Position numbers and translations under genes: made by a program. Below, one piece after another: positions 1 to 8,418 of a stretch of 10,401 nt of DNA (its first letter is position 1; every line of letters begins with the position of its first letter). The notes under the pieces were generated by a model. That model was given only the letters and a program-made list of their open reading frames with translations, ran no database searches and had not been told where the DNA came from. This DNA comes from Dinochytrium kinnereticum (taxonomy: Eukaryota > Chytridiomycota > Chytridiomycetes > Chytridiales > Chytridiaceae), in the NCBI GenBank assembly GCA_027604005.1, contig JADGJT010000333.1, positions 6,323 through 16,723 on the forward strand, given 5' to 3'.

Positions 1-1842
1 TGTCGTAGTTCCGGGCCGGGGGCCGGGGGGGCCTCCTGGGTAGGGTTTGCGGTGGAAATGGAAAGTTTTAGGAGGGAAGAGTGAGGTTTGTATAGGGAGG
101 GAGGGGTTTTTGGAGGACTTACCGGGTCGAGTTTTTCCATATGATTCGTGGTCATGATCAAGATTCGACCTTCCTGAGCTTTTTTTTAAAAAAAAAATTA
201 GGTGGTTAGAGAACAAGAAAAACGAGGGGGGAGGGGTTGGGCATATAAAGAATTCAATTTTTTTTCTTCTCTTCTCTTTCTTACCAGCCACGCCATCAAT
301 TGCATTCAAGAGCCCACTAAACGTGACGTTTGTCGCTGTTGTTGAAGTGTGGGTCATGCTTTGCATGTTGTTGGTTGGAGCAGATCCGGTGCCGCTTTCC
401 CTCGAGACGAAGGCTGCGTCAATGTCCTCCAGGAGGAGAATGCAGCGTGTGGGTGTGTCAACCATTAGTTCTGTGAGAGCTGAAGAAGAGATGGAGAGTT
501 TTTTTTCAGATGTTGCTTGTTTGGGGTTTGGGTGTCATTACTTTCATCCGTTAAGCCTTTGTTTGCTAATGAGATGACATAGCTGGGGTGAGGGGTTGAG
601 CATTGATGAATGAGTGTGGTTTCGTGGTGGCTTACATGTTTAATTTGAGGTCACCCGCTAAAGCTATTTTTTTGTTGATGTTTTGTTTTTGTTTTGTTTT
701 TTTTTTAAAAATTTTGGTTTAGAAGGTTGGAGTTTAGGATGCCTCATAATCTACCTGTGACAAATGACGTTTTGCCTGTACCAGGGTATCCAAAGAACAT
801 GTACCCGCGACGATAGGGTATGCCACGTTCAGAATACCACATCTCACTTCCCAAAAAGTCGTTAATGTCGTCCAGAACCTCTGCTTTCACTTTGTGATCC
901 AGAACGATGGTCCCAAGAGGACGGATGGGTCGACTTCGTGTTCGTCTCTACCGAATTAAAAAAAATATTTTCTCATCGTTAAGTTGGCAGCCTGACAAAA
1001 CCAAAACCCAAAAACAATAGGAAAAAAAACAACAAAAAAAAACACTCTACGCACCCAGTTCCCATACTGATCAGCGGAATAAATCACAGTTCTCGCTTTA
1101 TCTTTCTCAACAAAAATCCGTCTCGCCTCCAACGCAAGATCCTCAAGCACCTTTCTGGACCTTCCCAACGAAAAGATCGTGATCCTTTCCAACCCATTCG
1201 GAGATTCACCTCCCCCCGAAACTTTTGTTCGTTCCCGGGATAACCACAAAAACCTCTTCTTGAACATGAAAAAATGGGTACCAGGGGAGGGTAGGAAGTA
1301 AACGGGTGGCATTGAGATGGTTTGCTCGGTCTTGTCCATGTTGATCTGTTGACCTAAACAATCTCAATTAATCCATTTTGAATTCGAGTGTGATTTTGCG
1401 CGCGAGTACCAAGCCTGGAGTAAGCAGAAGTCGCAACGCTGAATCTCGTCGTTCTTTTCGAAATAGGATGCTCAGAGAGGTAATTCATGATCCACAAAAA
1501 GCTTTCATCCCTGCTATCAAATTCGGCTGAAACCGTCAGATTTCTCTTTAAGACTTCAAAGAGAAATCCTCCAAAGTATCTTGCACCCGCTGCAACCGCT
1601 CCCAAGAGTCCTAACGTCAGGCCACCCGTTGCAAACGCATTTCCTTCGATTCCAACTACTTCGGCAATGTTTTTGACCACTTTGCCTAGGGGCCCGGTGG
1701 ACATTTGATCTGGGATTGCCCCGCCTGAGAGAGAATTCATTGAGGTGCCATCTTCCGAGCGGTATGAGTTGCTAAGAGGGCTGAAGTAATATCGTCGTGG
1801 GACGGTCAACCGGAGTGGCCCTCGAGGAGGATGTAGAAACAT
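1..1842 (-). CDS. BCS1: BCS1-family mitochondrial AAA ATPase, 3' end cut off by the window
   Basis: BCS1 proteins are inner-membrane AAA ATPases that translocate the folded Rieske iron-sulfur protein during assembly of respiratory complex III. Exons read on the minus strand: 1842-1410, 1353-1055, 947-755, 663-636, 582-542, 479-285, 178-123 and a doubtful 35-1. The first seven join in phase to 415 residues. In order I see an Arg/Tyr-rich N-terminus, a Gly/Ala/Leu hydrophobic segment that fits the single membrane helix, a BCS1_N region (FLPSPGTHFFMF, then FSLGRSRKVLEDLALEARR), ERGIPYRRGYMFFGYPGTGKTS with Walker A at about residues 297-304, Walker B ILLLEDIDAAF at about 345-355, TFSGLLNAIDGVA, and sensor-1 TTNH at about 406-409 followed by EKLDP. 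The ATG at 1842 is the first in frame; a start further down (for example at MSTGPLGK) is possible. The family normally continues with ALxRPGR and about 60-100 more residues, off the left edge. The family call is firm; orthology to yeast Bcs1 rather than a BCS1-like paralogue is probable. Confidence 0.9.
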
Positions 1843-2040
1843 TTGAAAAAGACAATAACACAGTGACGCTGACAAGTCTTGAGCAGGATGCTATCCAAGT
1901 TGCTTGTTGCCTTTATGGACCAACAGTTATCCTATAAACCTCCATAAACCTCCATTGCATGCACAAGAAAACTTTGAACTGTCACTGGCAATCCCCGTAA
2001 TTGATGAATTTGAATCCATAGAGATTACCAGCAGACGATT
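1843..2040. promoter_or_regulatory. Divergent promoter region between BCS1 and DRC2
   Basis: This is the 198 bp between the two start codons, so it must hold both 5' UTRs and at least the core promoters. There is no clear TATA box at a fixed distance from either ATG. It contains a 10-bp direct repeat at 1934-1953 and an imperfect RFX-type inverted site at 1906-1924. Its role is inferred from position only; transcription start sites are not visible from sequence. Confidence 0.6.
1934..1953. repeat. Two tandem copies of a 10-bp unit in the BCS1/DRC2 intergenic region
   Basis: The unit ATAAACCTCC occurs twice back to back, followed by ATT. It lies 88-107 bp upstream of the DRC2 ATG. It could be a duplicated factor-binding site or a chance microduplication; nothing else in the sequence decides between these. 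Confidence 0.6.
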
Positions 2041-3916
2041 ATGGCGAAAAAGAAGGGAAAGAAGGACAAGACCGTCAAGACTGAGGCACAGCTGCTCAAG
2101 GAGGAGGAGGCTAGGAAGAAGCTTTTGGAACAGCTTAAGGCAAAGGCAAAGGTAGAGATTAATGGAGGATTCACCGATGGCCCTTGACATTTATCGTCAA
2201 CAGGAACGGCAGGCGGTTGAGGAGAAAAATGCCAAACTCAATCAACTCAAAATCCAGAACAGATGGAGGGAGCTGATGAAGATGAGTGAGTTTGAACAGT
2301 CTTTTTGAGGATGGGCCTTTTCCATCTAAATCTTTTTTGACCAGGCAAGGCGGCGGAGTTGAGATCCCAGGTTGAAACTCTTCGTCAGATACATGAAAGA
2401 CATGTGGACAGAAAGAACGCTGCCCTCCAAAGCCTCGAAACAGATGTCATCGAGGCCGAAGAGCAATTCGCAACAGCTTTGCAAGCCCATTGTGTCAATA
2501 CTGATACGCTGATCGATATTCAATTGGGACGGTTGGCGACCCTTCAAGCGACGTTTAACACGGATTTGGGGATCCTAGAGAACGAATTTCATTCGGAAAG
2601 GTGTGTTTTCTCCTTTCTTTCGTTTTCTGTTTTTCTTTTTTTTTCTCTTTTTATCTGTTTGATGGGGGCTGACGGTTGAGGATGAATAGGGCAAAATTAC
2701 AGGCTCAACATGCAAAGGAGAAGGCCGAGATTTTGGGGATTATGGCGAGGATGGAACAGGAGTTTCAGGATACGGAGGCTGATGCTAAGCATGAGTACTC
2801 TTCACTCAAGGATGACGTCAAAAACAAGGTCAGGATTTTTTGTAGCATGCCGAAAGAAAAAAACAACAAAGCAAGATAAGCTGATGCCGTTGTTATTTTT
2901 AGAACCTTGAAGAAAAGCACGCCCTTAGGATTCAATTGGAGGGAACCGTTGAGGACTTGTGGCGACAATTTCAGGCAGCGTTGAACCAGTATAATATGAG
3001 CACAGAGGAGAGGAAAAAACAATTCGAAGAGCTTAAAATGAAAGACCAGAAGAACGCAAAAGAGATTGAACTTCAGATGAAAAAGCTGGTCAAACTTCAA
3101 GTGAGCTCAGCTTGTGAAAAGTGACCCCTTGGATGGCTAAACCCTCAAAATTCATAGGAAACCATTGCACATTTTAAAACGCGACTGGCGAATAATTCAA
3201 GAGAATACGAGGAGAGGAACCGAGTCTTGCGAGAAGAGAAGGACGCCATTCAAGTTCATTTTCAGAGTTTGAAGAGGAAGATGAACACCTTTCGGGAACA
3301 AGAACGCCGGAGACTCACGGATTTGACTTTGATATCGTCAAAGGTTCTCAAGGATTTGCAGGAGAAGGTGGATAAGGCCGAGAAGATCATCAAACTTGCG
3401 GAGATGAATCGGAAGTTGGAGACCGAGAGTGAGAAGATTGTTCCATTTTACATCAATAGCGTTGACGATGCTGTGTCTCAAAACTTCTTTGAGGTGAACC
3501 TTTTTTATACTTTTTTTTTTTTTTGGAGGCTAACTGAAGATGTAGCTGAACCCAGCTTTGGCCTCTCTCTTACCGAAAGAGTATGCGGCCATGGAACAGT
3601 TTCATAAGAGATTTAATAAGGTTGCTCTGGATTTGCATGCGCTGAATCGACACCGTGATGTCCTTCGAGAAGAGAATATGCATCTGCGATCGATTCTTAA
3701 GCAGTACCTGGATGGAATTAGCTTGAACGAAGACGTTCTGTCGCAGCTAAATCCTCTTGTTGTTGTTAACGGTAAAAAGCATTACATCTTCAATGAGATA
3801 TCTAACTCATGTCTAACCTCGATAAAGGCCGAACGAACGCACCTCTTCGACACCCGCAGAGCCAACTGAACATAACGTACGTGGAACTTTCGCACCAAAA
3901 AGCTCAGATGACTTGA
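2041..3916 (+). CDS. DRC2: Dynein regulatory complex subunit 2 (DRC2/CCDC65), complete
   Basis: DRC2 is a coiled-coil subunit of the nexin-dynein regulatory complex, which links outer doublets and controls dynein in motile cilia; it pairs with DRC1. Exons: 2041-2151, 2204-2285, 2345-2600, 2690-2828, 2903-3100, 3158-3493, 3546-3771, 3828-3916, all in phase, giving 478 residues (human CCDC65 is about 484). The start follows a conserved pattern: a Lys-rich N-terminus ([10 protein letters not shown]) and then an acidic/basic helix. Family landmarks include [20 protein letters not shown] (about 198-217), [14 protein letters not shown] at the end of exon 5, [16 protein letters not shown] with EKIVPFY (about 335-360), [11 protein letters not shown], and LKQYLDGIS with [11 protein letters not shown] (about 425-449). 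Nearly the whole protein is predicted coiled coil. The last intron, 3772-3827, has CTAAC-type branch sequences; if it were retained the protein would end at 3869 with an unrelated tail. It is divergent from BCS1 and convergent with MED7. Confidence 0.94.
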
Positions 3917-3993
3917 AATGGCAACTTTTGTATTGTGCATTGTACATAAATAGATTTATAAGAGCAAACAAAAACTGAATACACAAGTAATGG
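3917..3993. other. 77-bp gap between the converging DRC2 and MED7 stop codons
   Basis: This AT-rich stretch lies between two stop codons on opposite strands and must supply both 3' ends unless the transcripts overlap. I see TACATAAATAGATTTATAAG-like sequence but no exact AATAAA on either strand within it. The polyadenylation signals are therefore either degenerate or inside the neighbouring gene, which would produce antisense overlap. Confidence 0.55.
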
Positions 3994-4925
3994 TCACATA
4001 AGAGTGATGGATGAATCCGCGGCCGCTTGATCTGCCCAAACTAATAGTTTCTGATGTTGCTCCCAATACTGATCGATACTTTTTTGTGTTTGGATACCGT
4101 CGTCGAGAGTCACATCCATCTTCTTTTGGTTTGACTCGGTGTCCTCTGATCCTGACGTATCCATCAAGTCTGCTTGTGACGCCGATTCCGTGTTTTTGTA
4201 TATATCCTTTAGCGTGCCCATCACATCTTCACAGCAGCTATGATGGGGTGAGCAAACGGTTTGGGGCTTGACGTTGCACTGTCTACCTTTTGACTGCATC
4301 GGTCATCTTCCTCCTCCTCTTGATCTGTCGCTCCATCAATAATCTCAGGGTATCACGCGCTTGATGTGGTCTATATCTATTGAGCAGAAAGTGTATGTTG
4401 ATCAGAATAAGTCGGATGTGCTCTAGCTTAAAATGCGCCTAAGAATTACAAGTCAGTTTTAATGTGTTGCATTGCTGATACCTCTAAGGGCCGGTTTATC
4501 AGGTAATCAGTGAGTTCCAAAAAGTTTACAATGAGGGACTTATTGAGCTTCTTCAGTTCAGCGACCTTATCTTCAGATCATTGAGTTTAAAAATCTCGCG
4601 TGCTAATAACTGTACCGCAATCATCTTCAAAGAGTTGAGGGATACCGAGGTCTCGAAGTGGAATGACTTCGTCTGATGTCTACTTTTACTGAGCATGCAT
4701 GTTCCTGAATCCTCTGCTTACGGTCAAATGCTCTCCAAACATCATGTAATTCCCCTCGATGACCGGCGGTGGATCTAATGATAACGCCGGATGCTCTCTA
4801 TCCTCCAAAACATCCTTCCCCTCTTTTCTCCTCCGATTCCGCTCAAGGTTCTCCTGCGTGTATTGCTTGTAGTAAGCAGGTGGTGGTGGGTATTGCGAAA
4901 CGACTTCTGCAGCGGTTGCAGCCAT
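3994..4925 (-). CDS. MED7: Mediator complex subunit 7 (Med7), complete
   Basis: Med7 forms the hinge of the Mediator middle module with Med21 and works in RNA polymerase II transcription in the nucleus. Minus-strand exons: 4925-4722, 4679-4616, 4570-4482, 4438-4287, 4237-3994, in phase, giving 250 residues (human is about 233). The N-terminal proline region YPPPPAYYKQYTQENL is at 12-27 and PPPVIEGNYMMFGEHL at 52-67. Next come LGIPQLFED (about 79-87), the hinge helix ELKKLNKSLIVNFLELTDYL at 94-113, and the Med7 signature RYRPHQARDTL at 140-150. The last exon encodes an acidic, Ser/Asp/Glu-rich tail of about 80 residues beginning CCEDVMGTLKDIYKNTES, which sits where metazoan Med7 has a helix and acidic tail. 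The four introns are only 42-49 nt. The start ATG at 4925 is the first in a Met-Ala context just before the conserved Pro motif. The tail exon is the least certain part: without that splice the protein would stop after VKR at 4284. Confidence 0.92.
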
Positions 4926-4966
4926 GTTGAGGAACAAAGTCTGTGTGACAAGTGCTAGATCCTCAA
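4926..4966. promoter_or_regulatory. Very short divergent gap between MED7 and COG5
   Basis: Only 41 bp separate the MED7 ATG from the first in-frame ATG of COG5, which follows an in-frame TGA. If translation of COG5 begins at the ATG of 5087 instead, the shared upstream region is 161 bp (4926-5086). No TATA or other box is evident. A bidirectional promoter is inferred from arrangement only. Confidence 0.5.
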
Positions 4967-7900
4967 ATGCTCTCCGTCTCAACTGCACGCGAGAGGGCAC
5001 CCACCTCCCCGGACATAACGACTGGAGGCAATGGATCAGCATTCCCTGGAAGCAACCTTTCGGCCGCACCAGAGCGCCGGGCGTCCATGACGGCGTCGAT
5101 TAACTCCATGCTGCAGCATGCTGGTGAGGAAACGTCTTTCGTTTTAGGAGCGTTTGTTTTGACTGTCGATGTGGATTGTAGACTATCGGGACTTTTGTGC
5201 GGAGAACTTTGATGCTTCTGATTATGCAAACATGATCATTCAGGCACCGCAGGGTCAGAATTTTCAGAAGACCGATATCTCTGCGGCAATATCAAAGCTT
5301 TCTTTCAACATTGAGCATTTGAATAAGCAATTGCATGACCAGGTTGATTCATTCAAGCGAAATATTGCTTGCTTAAACAGTTGCATAAGGTGACGACGCA
5401 TTATGAAGATTTATTGCAGCAGGTGACTGGGTTATCTCGGTTGGAGCAGGCGGTGTATCGGGTGCGAGAGGGTGTTCAGTCTCTGAACAGCTCCTTTGAA
5501 AGGTTTGATTTTGGCTTGTTTTTTCGGTCTGATGAGACGAATAGGGTAAAGTCAAAGATTGATGAAAACCATGAACAATTTCGGAGCAACTCTCTCGAAC
5601 TGACGAGGGCTCAGGAGGCAGCCGATGCGCTTCGTCGCGTTCGTCGATTTTTGTTTCTTGTGAGAAGATTGGAGATGCAGTCACCACAGGATTCAAGGGA
5701 ACTTTCGAAAGCGGCTTTGAGCTTGTGTGAAATAGGTACTGCCGCACTTTGATACATTTTCAATTTTCTCTAATGCGGTGAAAACAGATGAGATCCTCGC
5801 TGAGTCGGACCTTTCAAATATTGCTGTTGTTGAGGCCGAGCTTCCGAAAGTTCTTAAAACAAAAGCTTTGGTCATCTCGCAGGCCGAGAAACAAATACAG
5901 GAGGGTTTAAAAACACAGGTATGTTTTTAAATGGTGAATATATGTCCTTTGTCCTAAATTATTTGTGATAGACCCAGCCGGATATCGCGTCTGGATTGCA
6001 AGTGTTTTATAACCTCAATCAGCTGACGAGCAAGACAAAAGAGATTTTGGATACCGTGCATGACTTGCTGATTCAGGAGATACGTGTTGCTTTAGATGCG
6101 ATAACCTTAAGCAAAGAAATCCAAGGTATCTCGGCATAACAGAAGATATGGACTGAGCCCCCTCCCTCCCTCCGCAGACTCGAATGCTTTTGACAAGACT
6201 AAGAAGGATAATGCACCAACGACTATTTATGCTGCGGGATTGTGGAAGCGGTTGGAGGCGTTTATGGATTTACTTTATGAAAACACTTTGAAGGTAGCTT
6301 ATTGAGAATATTTGAATGTGGAATGCTTTGAATTAATCGTTTATTGTGTTTAAGGTTTATCTCATGGAGCGTGTGTTGGCAAGAATGCGTGACCCATTGA
6401 CGCAAACATCTTTTTATGATATGGTGGTAAAGGTATTGCTTTTTTCTAAAACATGTACTAAATCAACTAAGGTTGTTGATGGCAGCATAATCCAGTACTT
6501 CTGGAAGACACTTCTCCTATCCTTTGAAAAAGAGCTTAAGCTTGCCACGAAAGGTACTATCTCATATTCTACAAAATTCAGCCTTATTCTAACCTTTTTT
6601 TCTTTGAAAGCCTCAACCTTCCTTCTACAAATTTTTCAAGTGGGCTACCCCAAACTCCTCCGTTTTTTCCACGACTTTTTCAGCCGTCTCTCCATCTATG
6701 TCAAATCACATGTGACTAAGGATTCCACCGTCAACCCTTCTATCGCCGCGGGTGGCAAAACCACCCCAACAAGTGCTAAGACCTCAGATCAGTGGAGCCA
6801 TATTCCAGACGCGTTGGCATTATTGAAACCTTTAAGGCCCTTTGAAACTGCTTATCTTCAGGATTCTTACGCTCGGCTTTTGGAACCTGTTAACAACGCG
6901 TTCCCTGATAAACCAGTGGTGGGAGCACGGCCATTACCTTCTCGAGATGATGTGGATAAGGTCCTGCGAACTATTTCAAGGTGACCGCCCATTTTTTATT
7001 TACTCTGTTGCACCTGCCTAAACGTCTCGTAGAGAGCTTGATGTGGCCAAGTTTGATGATGCTCTACTTAAGGCGGTTGTAAAGCGAGTCTCGCAGACGA
7101 TCAACATGTATGCTATTCGGACTGAACACTCTGCTGCGACGGATAGCTCGGCGTATCAAGCCAATGGGGTTGGTGCGGCGACGTCCTCGCAGCTTCTTAA
7201 CTTGGAGATTGTGAATTGTTTGTGGAGTCTTTGCGATGGGGTCTTTCAGATTGGTGGAGAGTTTAGAGAGAACCCTGTTGTCACGACGGCGATCATGGAG
7301 TCGATTATTGTAAGAAGACGACTGATTACTGGGTTTTTAATATGTTTAACGTCTTTTTTTTTCCTTTTCGTTTGTTGGGTCGGTAGGGGCTTCAAAAAGT
7401 CATTCAGGGGATTGTTGAGCCGCTCATGATTCATGTCACGAGGGAGATTGAGACGACTATTTTGAAGATATATAAGGAGGATTATGCAAAGTGAATTTTT
7501 TTTTATTTTTTTTTATAAAATTCATATAACGATTTAACCCTTCTTCCTCGGTTTTTTTTTTTTGTTAAATTTCATAGAGGTGCACCACGTAACACCCCAT
7601 CCGGTCAACGCACTTCGATGCCTCCCGCCGACCCAGCCTCGAGTGCCTTCATCCTCGAATTGGGAATGAAACTACGCTGGATTTCTCGGGAGCTTATATC
7701 TCGCATTCAATGCGGTGAAGATTTGAAAACATGGTGAATCTTTCCCCCTCTCTTTCCCCCACTCCTCATCCTTACCTTTATCTTTGATTCTTTCTCAGGG
7801 TGTGTCAGGTCGCTTCTCGAATCCTGGAATTTTTCCTCCGCCACGCGAGTCTTGCCAGACCGCTTAGCGAGGCGGGGAAGTTGAAGCTCACGGGAGATAT

Positions 7901-8418
7901 GACTCAGCTGGAATTTGCGTTGAGTCAGTGGGTTGGAACGGTTGGGTTGAAACTTGATGTGGCTGTCGGGGATTCGTACAAAGCGTTGCGGTCGTTCCGG
8001 TACGTGAGAAGAAAAAAAAAACAAACTCAACCTTCTTCACAAACTCGATTGCGCTCTTCTAACCCTCTTCTTCTTTGTTTCTTGTCGTGAACCAAACAGC
8101 CAACTCCTCTTCTTAGACCTCTCCCAAGTCACTGCCACCCACCACACCTCCTCCCTCCCTTCTCTGATCATAGCCCACCACCTTATCGTCCGATGCTTTC
8201 CAGCCATTCAGCTCCCCATGACGGCGTTCAATTGGACCGAGGCGCAGTACTCGGAGTGGTTGGATTCCAGGACTGAGATGGAGGGGATTGGGTTGCTGGG
8301 GAGATGTTTGGATGCTTATGTTGAGGATGTAAGGAGGAAGGGGGAGAAGGAGTTTAGAGTGGAGTATCCGGTTGTTAGGGCTGTTTTGGCGGCTGCGGCT
8401 GGGAGGCTTGCCGGGTGA
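4967..8418 (+). CDS. COG5: Conserved oligomeric Golgi complex subunit 5 (COG5), complete
   Basis: COG5 belongs to lobe B of the COG tethering complex, which captures retrograde vesicles at the Golgi. Exons: 4967-5123, 5182-5342, 5390-5502, 5545-5735, 5788-5918, 5972-6125, 6178-6293, 6355-6432, 6472-6553, 6611-6980, 7033-7309, 7387-7490, 7578-7733, 7799-7999, 8100-8418; all in phase, 869 residues (human 839). The N-terminal family region runs FDASDYANMII, LNKQLHDQ then VTTHYEDLLQQVTGLSRLE (from about 107), VKSKIDENHEQF, and ALRRVRRFLFLVRRLE. Central landmarks are DLSNIAVVEAEL, GLQVFYNL, GYPKLLRFFHDF and FETAYLQDSYARLLEPV. The C-terminus has FLRHASLARPLSEAGKLKL (about 709-727), SYKALRSFR, and EKEFRVEYPVVRAVL before the stop. 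The Ser/Thr/Pro-rich first 40 residues are not conserved in the family, so the ATG at 5087 (829 residues) is a serious alternative. Tandem acceptors and a stopless 57-nt intron are discussed in the findings. Confidence 0.93.

Noticed and set aside
323..577. Open plus-strand frame of about 84 codons
   Set aside because: It lies opposite BCS1 exons 5 and 6, where the minus strand encodes Walker B and TFSGLLNAIDG; the plus frame has no family resemblance.
1843..1875. In-frame extension of the BCS1 N-terminus to a TTG codon at 1875
   Set aside because: A TTG start is not expected in a nuclear eukaryotic gene; the first ATG is at 1842.
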